DNA of 64,000 nucleotides from Tilletia caries (GCA_032718865.1 JALUTQ010000005.1:744001-808000); one strand, 5' to 3'; positions 43,081 to 55,079 are shown, counted from the stretch's first letter. Notes: generated from the sequence alone by a model not told the origin. Program-made: numbers and translations.

Positions 43081-46000
43081 TTAATGGTTCTTCCGCGCAC
43101 CCCGTATCAATCGTGAAAGTCGGTTGCCCGTGGAGCTTCCGACCGAGCTCCCGCCCTGGCCATCCGACTTGCCTGGAGCAAGGAAGTTCGAAAGCAGAGG
43201 TGGCGATCGAACACTGGGTGCAGGACTGGTCGACTCCTGTACCGATAACTCGTACCGCGATGGCGCGCCACCACCGGATGTTGGGGTCAGCGCCGGCGGG
43301 ATCGGCGTTGAGCCAATTTCACCGCCATCCGTCCCTCCACCAGTATAGGTGCGGCCGCTCCTGAGCGAGAACGCATCGCCAGAGTTGGACAATTCGGCTA
43401 CTTGCTGCTGATGCTGTTGATGACTTGCGAGCGCCAACAAATTGGCAGATTTTCGATGAAGTGTTGCTGTAACGGGAAGAGTGTGAGTATCCCTACAACC
43501 CTGCTCCACAATGATGTACGAAGACTCACAAATATGCTTTTGCAATGGGGACAACATAGCAGGCTTCGCCTCCGGGCCTGCAACCACCTTCTGCAAGCGA
43601 CTGTTCACATCCACAGCATACTGCGGTCTCGCTCCATCGACACTCTCTCTCATCCTAGCCTCGCTAACCTGGAAAGGTGGACTGCCCTCAACAGCCAAGT
43701 CGTTTCGGCGAGCGCGTGCGTCTGGGTCGCTGTGTCCGGACGCAGCAGAACTGTGAGCCACCGAGGTCGAGCCGTCAGCTACCGCGCTGGAGTCCAGATT
43801 GAGCCTGGCAATCTCGTCCGAGAAATTGAAGCGCCAGACTGTAGATGATGAGAATGGGTGAGAATGCCGCTACAGACCCAATCAGTATATGCCTGCCGTG
43901 AGCGCGAACTCACAACGCTCCAAAGTCCCGTGGAAAGGCAGCATCTCCGGAGGACAGAGGCCGGCATGAAGGGACATGCAACGAGCCAAAACTTTGGCTT
44001 GCGCATCGATCGCATCTCGTAGTTGCATCAGAACCTCTTCCTTGTCTTGGTTGGTCGAGATGAAAGACGGGGAGAAGAAGGCCCGCTTGTACATTCTGCG
44101 CTCGAAAAGGTGAGAGGTGAAGCAAAGGTGAGCTCAAAGCATTGCATACGGAGCCGAAAACACGTTCGAGTACTCACGGAATACCGCTGTGGGCTGGAGC
44201 ATCGACGGCACTGTTGAGAGCCATTGATAGACGATTTGTGTTGATCTTGCCAGGCTTGCTAACCGTCTTCAGCGCAACGTATTTCTTCTCCAACATCTCA
44301 AGCTCGTCCCGCTTCACGTTCACATCACTCATCGCATTTTCGAGCGGACTGATCTCGACGACCTTCACGTCGGCAACCTCGCTCCGCCGCAGAACAGTGG
44401 GGAATGTATCCTCGCAGCGAAGGTATGTCTTTTCGACCCACAGCTCGGTGAAGTCTGGCGAACCGTCTGGTTGCTTCGGCACTCGACTAGCCGACGGCTT
44501 GTGGACCTTCCGGCTGAAAGAGAAGAGGTTGATGGCGTTGTGCTCGTAGTACGCCCGCACCAAGGGTGGGGTCTCCGCGTTGGTGAAAATACCCTTCGAG
44601 CGATCCGGCTCGGGTTGCAATGCGGTGATGTGCAAGTACTGCGCATCTGCAAGGCGGATATGCTCGTCCGGTTCAGCCGAGTTCTTGATGATCGTCGCCT
44701 TAGGGTACTTTTGATGAATGCGCTCGCAGAACGCCGAATACTTCTCCAGTTCGAAGCCTCGGCAGACAAATATCTTCTGCTGCAGGGAAGCAGGCCACTG
44801 CTGGCCGTAGTATGCAACCTTGAAATAGGCCGGAAAGACACGCTCTGTGGTGGCAATCCGCTGGAACAGAGACGCTTGATGTTGCAGGACCTCCGCCAGA
44901 CGAGGGTAATTGACGGAGCGATACTCATACTGCTGGGCCAGCTCGCGGCAGATGTCAATGGAGATCTCCCAGGCCTGTCCACGACCGAGATAGTCGAGGA
45001 TGAGCATGTATAGGGTCTCTTTACGCGCAAAGTCGGACTGTCGTGGTAGGTCGAGATCAGAGACAGGTTCGGCAAAGGTGTCCATGCTCCAAGAGTGCAA
45101 GTCGGCATGCAGCTTGAGTGTGAGCGCCGCTTCAACGTAGTTGAAGTTCTCCAAGTGCAGCTGCGATCCCAAGGTTTCAGAAAACTGTCAGGCCTGAAGC
45201 ACATTGCTCCTCTTAGGATCCCAAAACTCACATTGACCAGACGCAACACATGCGTCGAGAAGGCGCTGACACGGTTCGCCTGCCGCAAGAAACCAAGCAG
45301 CTTCAGCGTGCCCGCAATTCGATCGTCCTCGTATCCTTCTTCCATCGGCAGACTCCGCACGCTGAGCAACAAGTCGAGGAAGCGGTTGACGGAGACCAAG
45401 CACGCATGAACCTGCTGCCGCAATCGTTCATCAACGCTTGGCTTCTCGAAGAGCGATCGCAGCTGTCCAATGAAGAAGGCTCGCGAGATATCGTCACCTT
45501 TCGTATCGGTCATGAAGAGCACGTCCAGCTTGTCGATGATCTCCGCCTCGATGACGGTGAAGTCGCCGTTCAGATGCCACTCGGACGTTATCATCGTGGC
45601 AAGGATGCGAACTGCGCAAGTTCGCATGTCGTCGTGTCTCGACAGGCACAGCTCAAGGACTGGCTCGACGAGAGATGGCACGAACTGCACCTGGAAGCCA
45701 CCCGTCTTGAGCTGGTCAGGATCAGCATCGTTCTCGCCAGACTCCTTGTCCGTCCAGCCGATGGCATCCCAAAGCTTGGCGAAGATCCGAGCGCCTTCTC
45801 CTCGAATGTCTCCCGCCAATCTCCAGACGGCACGACGCCGCTGAGGCTTGAACTTCTCTATAACGAGCTGGTCGCTGCAGAGAAGGGTGACCAGCATGTT
45901 GAGGCACGACCGCCAGAGGTCGACCTTGAAGTGTTGAGCATCCTCCGGCCCAGGAATGAATTCCCGAACGAGCAAAGCAGCGAGTGGGTCGGCCATCTTA

Positions 46001-49000
46001 AGCACCATCTGATGCGCCAAGATATTGCAATTCAGCCAGCTGTTGGGGTACGCCTCATTGAGCAAAATCGACGATGTCACGTCTGAGAAGTCTTGGAGGA
46101 ACTTTGATGTGCGGTCCGCGCCTTCCAAGTCCAAGTGCTCATCGAGGAAGCTGGCCAGATGCTTGACCGGGCTCAGCATCACCAAGACGATCAAGACGGC
46201 CGAAATCTCTCCAAGGCCACAGTTGAGGAAGTTGGACGTGACCCGTCGTCGATGCCGCCGAGAAGACGAGCCGACCTCCGCTGCAGGCTGGCCGACCGGG
46301 TGTTTGGCGATCAAGGGGAATGGGTACGTGGAAGGGAAGATCACGGGCACAGCAGAAGCAAGTGTCGACGGCGATCGATATCGCTCCAGAGTCTTGATAG
46401 TCGCCGGACTGTCGAGCTCCTTGTAGGTCTGCAACAAGCGAGGCATCATCGACAAAATATAATCGACATTGTCCTGCTCCTGTCGCAGCTCGGCCGCGCC
46501 GCCCGTTCGATCTCTCAACTCGACAAGGCTGACCTGGAGACGGTCCAGAACGACAGCGAGAACAGTGACCGCCAACCGAGCGCTCTCCATCCATACGATC
46601 CGCGACGAATCCCGCGCAGCTTCGAGATCAGCGTTCGACGTGTTCGATGCCTCGTCGTAGGAGCCCAAGTGAGGCCGTATCCATCTCACAATGCTCGGGA
46701 TCAGTTGCGACCGCGAGCTGTGATGATCGAAGAGCAAACTGTTCGTCAGCTGCAGGATATGCAACAGCTTCCAAACCGCCATCCGGCCCTTGCTGATATA
46801 GACACTGTCCGCGAACGAGGTGGCAATGTTGACCATCTCAACCAGCGAGAAAATGCGGAACAAGTCCGGTAGTATGCTCGCAAAGTGCTGCAGGGCCAAC
46901 GTCTGCGTGCCCACAATCGAGGCCGGCTTGGACGCAGACAAGAGCCGGTTAATGCTCCGCAGCAGACTCTCCAGCTCCATCTTGAACTTGAGATCAACGT
47001 GGTCGCCAACCGAGTCCGCCACCGACCGTGCAGCGCGCTGCTGCTCACGACTCCGAACGATCATCTTGAACAGGTACGACCATACTTTGATGGACGCGCG
47101 CAAGTCTTTGGACGTCTCCCCACGGCTCGGGTCCGAGAGAAGCCGCGCCATGGAGGAAAGGATCCGGACGTGCGCAGTCGTGAAGTTGAAGTGATGCTCG
47201 ATGTACACATCTAGCGTGGCACGGAAATTGGTAAATCTCCGATCCTGGACAATGCCGAGTACCATGACGAGGCCATTGAAGACGAGGTCGTCCAACGCGC
47301 CGGACTGGTTCGATGACGATGTCACGATGCCAAACAGCGCATCAAAAATGTCCCGCAAGAACTTGACGATCTCAACTTCGCCTACAAATGTAAACTTGGT
47401 AAGCACGTCCTGCAGCTCGGTGAAGTTGCTTGCCAACGCAGTCCGCCAGTTGAGCAGCTTGAGCAACACTTCGTTCTGCGTGAAGCGAGTGGAGACGAGG
47501 AATGTCCGCAGTGTGAGGTTGTCTCGCAGCGGCTGGAAGGTTGCACTGAGGGACGCAGGCACAATGTCGGCCAGGCTCCGCCCGGACGGGAACAGCGGTG
47601 GGATCTGGAAGTACACGTCGGGAACGAGCTGGGATGGCGGCCGGTTCGTTCGCCACAGCAACAGCGTATGACTTCCGTCCGAAATGAAGGCCTTGTTCGT
47701 CTCAAAGAGAGGCAACCACGCATACGCAAACGGTTTCGAAGAAGCTGCCGCCGCAGCAGCTGCTGCCGCCGCCGACGCTCCGCTCGTCCCAAGCCCGCTG
47801 CTCCCCCCCATAACTCCACCGGGACCAGTCAGCGACTTCTCTTCGCGACTGCTCCGATGCCGAAACGTGAAGAAGATGTGACAGTGTTCCATCATGTCGT
47901 GCGGAAGGACGAGCTTGAGCAATTCACCCCACGTCGGCGAATTCTGGTGGTAGAATACCGTACTGTCGAACTGAGTGACCAGTGGCTCCCCCGACCCGCG
48001 CGCAATGACATTTTGCAAGACCTGCCCGTCCGCCGTGCGCACCTCCGCCGAGACCTGGATGTTCTTTGGCGAGCCTCCGCCGGCCATCTTGCTGCCAGAG
48101 GGGAAGAATTCACCGCTCCACAGCTTGATGTAGGCCTCATTCCGCTCCTCGCCTGGGAAGACGACGTCAGGGAACCCAAGACGGGCAGTGAGAGGCGCCT
48201 CACCCAGCATCGACGAGTTCTCCCGGACGAGAGTGGCAGCATCGCCGTAGAAGACCTTCACGTTGACAGCCAACATCTCCGCCCGTGGAGATTTCTCAAA
48301 CTCCTTGATCCTCGAGGCTATGATGTCCTGATGGAGCGTGCTGAACGCAGCCTCATTCACAGGCACAAAGATTGGCATGACGTGCTCGCGCATGGGGGAC
48401 GACGTCGCCATCTCTGTCGAGAACTGGTGGTGTTGTCCCAATTCGAGCACCGCACAGCCAAAGGGTCGTCGGAAGTGTCGATCGCTCGCCATCCGAGACG
48501 CTCGGAACCCAGCCGTGCCCGCAGCAGACCCCGACATGTCAGCTCCCTCCACGGAGTGTTCCGACGCGGCATCGCTGTTGCCCCCAATGGAGGCCAGATT
48601 CGATCGATGATCAGCATTGCTGATTCGCATCGCTCCGTTCCGCACAATCCGACAGATGATGTTCAAGTCGGACATGTCGTTCTGGCTCAGCTCGGTGAAG
48701 AGCGATCGCATCTTGCCGATCCGGCCCTCCGACTCCTTCGCAGGCACACCCTGGTGATTGAGCACAACGCAGTACTCCTCCGTCAGGAACCGGGCCTCGG
48801 CTTTGTTGTACAGCGAGAAGTACAATTCTGCCGTCTCGCCCGGTGCACATGGGCTGGCCACAAAGGCGCGCACGTCGAGGTACACGTGGAAGTACTTGAC
48901 GCGGCTCTTCTCCTCAGCAAGCTTGTCATTGATGTGCGAGCTGCTGGAAGTGCTGGGCGGCATGATCGAATGACGCGCCAAGCTGACCGAATTCTGTCTC

Positions 49001-50303
49001 TTCAGTCGGGTGACTGAGGACGAAGCCGTGAGTCCGGCAAGAATCCCGGCGCCTGTGGTAGAAGGCGACGTTATGCCAAAAGCGTTGTTCGCGCTTCCGT
49101 CGATGAGCGCGGCAGTCGATGTGCCGTCCTCGTTCTGGTCGACGTACGCGAGTGCGACTTGAAGCGCATACAACTTGATCCCGCTCACCCAGCTCTCCGG
49201 ATCCGACTCCTTTCCGGTAAAGTTGACATCAACGAGACCGCCCCGGCCGGGATGGCGTACGATCACATCCAGACCCTGCACGACGTTGCCCTTCACCAAC
49301 CTTGCGACGCACTCTCTCCGCAATTTGCTGACTTCCTCCACACTGAGGGTTTGGGCGAGCAATTGTCTTCGAGCGGCATGGAGCACCTCGATGTGATGTC
49401 GGACGGTTTGGAAGAGGACGTAGTTCCGCTGAACAAGGTAGGTGTAGATCAGGCTGTTCCACTCCCTCAACGCGCAAGCAATTTCGTCTACAAGGGGTTC
49501 TGTCGTCCCGCTTGCGGTGACATCGCCGCATTTGAGAGAGGGCAAGGGTGGCGCTGGTTTGGGCACGTCCGGCGAGTCGGAGACGACGAATGCCTGTTGA
49601 TGCGGGTCAAAGGTGACGCGTGCAGGTGTGGGAAACATCCCATCCAGCATTGCCGGTGAGTGCTGTGGACTGGAGGGCTGTGACTGGCTCTCGTCTTCCT
49701 CGGGAAGGGTTTCCATATTCCGCTTGGGGACGGCCCCTAGTAAGGGTAGCCCTCCTACAGCACCAGCCTCCTTTGCACGATCATAGATCTCCGACATGCG
49801 AAGCTGCGCATCGTCGAGCTGCTCACGTATGTGGACGTGCGAAGCTGGGAAGATGCCAACGTAAACTTGAGGCTCCTCTACTGATGTCGCGACGGCGGCA
49901 GATCCTGCTGTGGACGGGAAGGTCGAGTAGTCGCTAAGATTGTTCAGACTGATAGTAGTAGTTGAGAAGCGATTGGTTGAGACGACGTAACCACGGTACC
50001 ACTGCACTTCGGAGTGTCCCAGCTGCTCGAAGACGTAGACCTCATCACCGACTTCGAGATCGATCAGATGGGACTCGACTGAGGCCAGCGCGAGCGCGGT
50101 GGGGTCATCGGATGACTGATCATCGAGCTGCGGTGAATGTTCGGCGGGAACGAAAGGATGGGAGACGAAGCCGTAGCGGATCTTGGGGAGCGGTTCCCTG
50201 TCCGACACGGGATCGAAAATGCGAAGGAAGGTCAGCTAAATGCTAACAGGGGGATCGTGAAGGGGTGCCGAACGCACCATCGCTTTGGGATTGTGGATGT
50301 CAT
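43081..50303 (-). CDS. DOCK-family Rho/Rac guanine-nucleotide exchange factor
   Basis: Large GEF for Rho-type GTPases (fungal Dck1), 2283 residues. Exons in transcript order: 50303-50278, 50197-45232, 45160-44178, 44095-43914, 43838-43530, 43466-43081, all in frame. The N-terminus (MTSTIPKRWEPLPKIRYGF) leads into an SH3-like domain (LEVGDEVYVFEQLGHSEVQWYRGYV). A C2-like DHR-1 region follows (YFHVYLDVRAFV, VFPGEERNEAYIKLWSGEF). The C-terminal DHR-2 catalytic region includes LENFNYVEAALTLKLHADLHSW, WEISIDICRELAQQYEY, FKVAYYGQQWPASLQQKIFVCRGFELEKYSAFCERI and FSPSFISTNQDKEEVLMQL. Partners by family would be an Elmo protein and Rac1. A poly-Ala run lies near the DHR-1. The ATG was moved from the large exon to 50303 because splicing restores the conserved W-x-PLP motif. 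Confidence 0.95.
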
Positions 50304-50740
50304 GATAGAATCCTCGCGCTACGCTACGAGTGCGCAGTCGAGGATCGAGGAAGGAGCGAAGGCGGATGTGGTAGGCGAGCGATCACTTCGGGGAGCACTC
50401 GAGGCGCGGGAATGGCCAGCGACCAAGATGAGAGCGCTTCCGATACGGATGTGATCGGTGTGTCTTCTTTGCGATATGTAACGGGCAGAGATCTGCAGCT
50501 CCTCGTATGTGTGTAAAGTTTTGCAGATGTTGTCCAGAGCAAGGCGATCCGTGCCTTTATCGACTTTGTCTCGTATGTATGCCGAGATTGGTATATTTTT
50601 TTGGGCAGGAGCGGTAAGTGCGACTCCTGGATCGTTCCTGGGTCAGGCGGCGCAGATGTCAGAGAGCTGGAGACTGGGGTGACCCTCAGACAAGCAGCCA
50701 GACAGCTTTATACACTCGGCCAGTCGGCAGTCGGGGGGTG
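50304..50740. other. Upstream region of the DOCK gene
   Basis: Promoter and leader of the minus-strand DOCK gene. No gene recognised. A TATAC-type box at ~50708 precedes the weak ORF at 50741. Confidence 0.4.
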
Positions 50741-51163
50741 ATGGCTGGACGTCGTGCTGCTCGAGCACAAACTTGGCAGCGAGAGCACCAGCAACAGCAG
50801 CGGCAGCAAGTGAGCGCACCCCAGAGGCAGCAGCTCGAAGGAAGTCACGGCGAATTCCACTCGACACGGGTCTGCGTCTGGCACGGGACACCGACGTCTC
50901 CCCCTGCCTGCTGCATGGCAACAGAAGAACACCCGCGAAGCCAACTTCTGCCTATCGCCTCCCGAAGACTCGCCCAGGAGCAGCTTCATAGGTGTACAAT
51001 ACATATGTATGTTGCGCAAGGCAGAACCCAAGATGGCAGAGGTCATGCCAGGAAAGTACAGAACCTCGCAAGGTCGGCAGGGCCAGCGTCGTCAATGGGA
51101 CAACTTCGAGAGATGATTGATGAGCGGCAAGGCATTGATTGGGTGACTTCTAATATTCCATAA
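50741..51163 (+). CDS. Weak Gln/Arg-rich ORF ending in a MITE
   Basis: 140 codons from ATG 50741 (MAGRRAARAQTWQREHQQQQ) to a stop inside the 51141-51414 MITE, which supplies the last residues (WVTSNIP). A TATA-like ttatacac lies ~35 bp upstream and a GTGAGC donor-like site at ~50809 could end a first exon. Composition is low-complexity and no family is recognised. It may be a real gene cut by the insertion or chance. Confidence 0.2.
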   Translation: MAGRRAARAQTWQREHQQQQRQQVSAPQRQQLEGSHGEFHSTRVCVWHGTPTSPPACCMATEEHPRSQLLPIASRRLAQEQLHRCTIHMYVAQGRTQDGRGHARKVQNLARSAGPASSMGQLREMIDERQGIDWVTSNIP

Positions 51164-51414
51164 ACTGACGCTCATAAACTTTATCGACGTCGATAAACGT
51201 TTATCGTTTTCGATCCCTAAGTGGTTTATGAAGGCCCCCCCGCCCCCCCCCCCTGGTAAACTTGTCCTCCCGTCTTTCGCCCTCACTCCCTATGTAAAAC
51301 CTTATTTTCGATATGTTTCACCTGTTACCGCTCCAATATTGGAAGCCCTCACCCTCCGTCGATAAACTGGGCGACCCCGAACGAAAAACGTTTATGGAAT
51401 TTTAGAAGTCACCC
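51141..51414. mobile_element. 274-bp MITE with 25-bp inverted repeats
   Basis: The left end GGGTGACTTCTAATATTCCA and the reverse complement of the right end differ at one base in 25. It is flanked by ATT on both sides (51138-51140, 51415-51417); a looser 7-bp match (attgatt/attcatt) also exists. The interior is AT-rich with a perfect 18-bp palindrome (tttatcgacgtcgataaa, ~51180) and a long C run (51234-51253). No ORF. Superfamily undecided. Confidence 0.8.
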
Positions 51415-51966
51415 ATTCATTCGGTGGTCGCGTCGACACCGGGAAACGCGACCGTCTCTCTCATCCACCAACTTCAGCGGCGCGCGAGCTGCACCGAGTT
51501 GCGACTTACGAGAGCCTTCGGGTGCGTTCAGACCATGTTTAGTGTTGTATGGTCGCCTCTGGCATGTGCGATTGGCCCGACCCGCCTCACAAAGCTTACC
51601 TCGATTGGTCCCCGAGACTCCAGAGAACAGTAGTCGTGTGTAGTGTGTACTACACAGTCAGAGCGTCCCTATAAAGGCAGCACCCTCTGCTGACGCGCTC
51701 ACGACCGCGCAGCGCCCCGGCAGCGCTGGCCCATGTCCCATGTCCCATCCTACACTACGGCCTGGCACACCACAGCCTGGCTGGATGCAAGCGGGAGGGT
51801 TGAGAGCACAGCGCGCGCTCAGTCAGTCGACCGACCGACAGTCGGCAGTCGGCACCCTGCACCCATGGCCAGCACCAGTCACCACTCACCACTCACCACG
51901 CATCTCACACTTGTGACTTGTCCAAAGCTCTCACGTGTATCGTATATATATCGAAGCGGCCCGTTC
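51415..51966. other. Spacer between two mobile elements
   Basis: No gene recognised. A TATAAAGG box at 51671 points toward the element that begins at 51967. The right edge holds the left copy of the 7-bp duplication cccgttc (51960-51966). Confidence 0.45.
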
Positions 51967-52280
51967 CTCAGGAAAAGTGGGGGCGCTGTGGTCCCGCGGC
52001 TGAGGCTGCCCACCCGCTGCTGACCCGCTGTGGATCTGCTTCAGCGTCTCAGCAGCGTCTGTACCCGCTGCTCAGACGCCGCCGTCCCGATGTAACTTTT
52101 AGACTTGAAACTCGTCAATCCCAAAAACGCTCCGAAAGCTACAGCGTCTGCGCAGCTTGGGCCATCCCGCTCCCGATCCGCTGCCATCAGGATGTTCACC
52201 CGGGGCAGTCATCTCAAGTCCTTCCTGTCGACTCTTCCACCCAAGATCTCGGCTCGCTACGCGCGCTGAAGACGCTGTTG

Positions 52281-52567
52281 CTCAGCCATGGTGAGTCTCC
52301 TACGTCTGAGGATTCTTCATCGTCGCGTTGCCGACAAGCTGGACTCACTACTCAGACCACCGCCGCAGCACGCCTCCCTTACTCTCTCCGCGCGACCTCG
52401 ACCTCTGCTGCTGCCATGGGTAGTCACGGAGGTGAAGGTGTCGGCAAGGACAACGCTTGTCCTCCCTACGACCAGTGAGCACCCGCTGATGCTACCCTCT
52501 CCTCGCTGCTGATATCACTTGCCCTCTTTCCCTCTTCTCCAAGGTGGTGCAAGACATTGCCGAAGTG
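52281..52567 (+). pseudogene. Captured spliced exons, mitochondrial-type N-terminus
   Basis: A start ATG (ending at 52291) sits directly before a GTGAGT donor. The next exon (from ~52358) encodes TTAAARLPYSLRATSTSAA then MGSHGGEGVGKDNACPPYDQ. A further GTGAGC/CCAAG intron leads to ~52546-52566 (WCKTLP). The joined reading begins like a matrix presequence (basic, Ser/Ala-rich). I do not recognise the mature part, and no continuation of a normal gene follows inside the element. Best read as a captured 5' gene fragment. Confidence 0.45.
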
Positions 52568-53046
52568 AGTCTCAGTGATTGTCGGCAGCAGGTGTGAAGT
52601 CAATGCTCAGCTCTTTCCTTCTTTTTGATGAGTCCGTCAACAAACCTTTCTGGTAGGTGTTATCCTGCTTCGTCAGACTCAGCCTCACTACTCACAAGCT
52701 TTCTGTGTCTTCAACAGCCTCCCTCTCGCGCTCTCGCTCAAGCAGATATCATATGCCTTTAACCATCAAGGTGCGGAACGGCGGCGCAGCTCCAGGTGCG
52801 AGAGGTACACCAGCAGCGCATATTCACTTCCATCCCCTGGGTGAGTCGCAAGGCACGCTCCATCTCTCTGCATCGCGCATCGCCCTGCTCACTTTACTTG
52901 CTTTTTCTTTTGCTCGCATACATCTGCTCGTTACTCCCAGTGGATATAAGGCGCTGCTTGTTCTCATCCTGCGCGTGTGTCTTCTCTGACCCTTACTCCC
53001 CACAGCTTCTCCATTCACCCCTCACATCATCTCTTCTCTTATGACC

Positions 53047-53879
53047 TCCTTTCTCCATCCAAAGTCCAAACCTTGCCCTCAAAAGACTCCTTCCTCTCAC
53101 GTTCCGATCCTGCACCGCTCCGACACGTCGACCTTATCGGCGATGGCTCCGCAGCATCACGAGAGCAGGCACCCGCCCGTCTCGTAGACACCAACGGCAA
53201 GCTGGGCCTCGCTCTCGCAAACGACAAGATCACCTACCTCGTCAAGGCCTACGTGACTCAAGAGTCGAGCACCAAGAACGAATCAGATGGTCAAGCTCTC
53301 AACCGGAACCCGACCGACGTCGAGCTCTTCATGTTCGCCCAGGTCAACTCCGAGCACTGCCGACACAAGATCTTCAACGCCGACTGGACCATCGACGGCG
53401 AATCAAAACCGAACACCCTCTTCGGCATGATCCGCAACACTCACAAGATCACCCCGCAGCATACCATCTCCGCCTACTCCGACAACGCGGCCGTCCTCGA
53501 GGGCTACTCCGCCAACCGCTTCGCACCGTCCGCCCAGCATGATCAGACATACACACTCAACGAGGAACCGATGCCGATCTTCATCAAGGTAGAGACTCAC
53601 AATCACCCGACGGCCGTGTCGCCGTACCCGGACGCAGCCACGGGATCAGGTGGTGAGATCCGCGACGAAGGGGCCGTCGGACGGGGTTCCAAGCCCAAGG
53701 CCGGTCTTGTCGGATTCATGACCTCCAACCTCGACTTGTACACCCAGGATGGCAAGTCCAAGAATGCATGGGAGGCAGAGGGTTTCGGCAGGCCTGCACA
53801 CGTCGCCAGCGCGTATGAGATCATGCGTGATGATCCCCACGCTGTATTTACTACCAGTGGCCAGTGGTCGAGAACATAA
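53047..53879 (+). pseudogene. FGAM synthase (PurL/Ade6) fragment, truncated
   Basis: An open frame encodes ~275 residues clearly from phosphoribosylformylglycinamidine synthase, step 4 of purine synthesis. It has [89 protein letters not shown] and [11 protein letters not shown]. The full enzyme is ~1350 residues. Similarity stops abruptly after AYEIMRDDP, where the enzyme should continue into its LGxAAFNNEFGRP segment; here it reads [13 protein letters not shown] then TAA. The rest of the synthase, including the glutaminase domain, is absent, as is the true N-terminus. Motif residues are intact, so the copy looks young. Confidence 0.85.
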
Positions 53880-54197
53880 TGCCAGCTGGATTGTAGCTGC
53901 ACTTCAGCCGGATGACAGCGGGTGAACAGCGGGTAGCTGCCTGATATGATCCAATTGAATTACTGGTTGTCAGTGGGTGTACAGCGGGTGAATGGCAGGT
54001 GAACCGCGGATGGACAGCTGAACGTGTGTCCACAGCGGGTAGACGCTCGGCTGCTGGAGACTATATCTGACAGCGCCCGCTGTAGACCTGCTTTTGAGAC
54101 GCTGCTTAGCAGCGGTATGGGCAGTGAGTCTGCAGCGAGTCTACAGCGGGTCTACAGCCGGTGGGCAGCTTCACACAGCGCCCCCAGCTTTCCTGAG

Positions 54198-55079
54198 CCC
54201 GTTCACAGTTCGCAGTTTCGCACTCGCCAGGCGGAGACATGTCCCCGCATTATTTGTCGGTTGTATTCGGGCAAATTGCACCTCATTGATTGGAGATGAG
54301 AGATCTGGAAAGACTAGATGAGATGTGCGAAACATATATTACGGCAGTCTGGGGTCCCCACTCCCCACAGCGCCGCGCTCTGTTGCTTAAATTGGCAGCT
54401 CTCCCTGGCCCCAGCGCGCCGCTCTCGTCGCGTCTCAAACGTCGACGCCGTTGTCACTTGTCTGATGTCTCGTTCAGGCTCTTGCCGGGCAGGTGGGATG
54501 GAAGGGGGAGAGGGAAGCTGAGATAAGGGTCGCAGCTTTGTCAGGAAGAAAAAACAGACTGTCTCGACGTCCCAAGGGCCATAGGGCCAAGGCACTGCGA
54601 CGGCGGTGCGGCCCCTGCTGTTGCGGAAGAAAGGCTAAAAACAAAGAGCAGCGGTGGCAACTGGCAGTCAGGCAGTCAGTGGCACACAGGCGGCAGGCCA
54701 GGGCTCGGCAGCACAGGCGCACTATACACTGTAATTGGGGCGTGGAGAGTAAGTAGTAGTGGAGACGTGGAGAATATGCATTTGGCAAAAGCCTATTGGC
54801 TGGAGCGTGGCAGCGTGGACGAGCCAAGCGAGGGGACCCAGTGCCGACCTGCTTCCCGTGGTGCAGTGGTGCTCGTACGTTGGAAGAGAGCCGCACTGCG
54901 CATGCTTTCCCTCTTCAGTCAGCATCTCGTTCTTCTTCCTGACCACCACCCACCCACAGATCCATCCCCCACCTCATCCCCTCTTTCCTCTCTACTGTCG
55001 TGGTCTTTCCCTTTTGCCCTGTCCTTACCTCTCTCACCTTCCATCCACACACACACACACACACACTTCTTATCACATC
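54198..55079. other. Promoter region of fumarate reductase
   Basis: No gene recognised. A reversed CCAAT box (attgg) lies at ~54794, a long CT-rich leader from ~54950, and a (CA)n run at ~55049-55067 immediately before the ATG at 55080, typical of a highly expressed gene. Confidence 0.45.

Larger units (their letters stand above)
51967..54197. mobile_element. 2231-bp Pack-TYPE-like transposon with host gene pieces
   Basis: The left terminus CTCAGGAAAAGTGGGGGCGC and the reverse complement of the right terminus CTCAGGAAAGCTGGGGGCGC agree at 22 of the first 24 bases. Looser matching continues for ~70 bp (gctgcccacc, gacccgctgt). Both sides carry cccgttc (51960-51966 and 54198-54204), extendable to gcccgttc if the last element base is counted in the flank, so the duplication is 7-8 bp as in hAT elements. 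Subterminal CCCGCTG motifs on the left recur as CAGCGGG on the right. No transposase. Inside lie gene-like exons at 52281-52567 and a piece of FGAM synthase at ~53047-53845. I infer capture of host fragments by a non-autonomous element. Confidence 0.8.

Noticed and set aside
50643..50921. 92-codon minus-strand ORF with an Ala-rich helix
   Set aside because: No ATG at its start, low-complexity CAG-repeat translation, and it overlaps another weak ORF.
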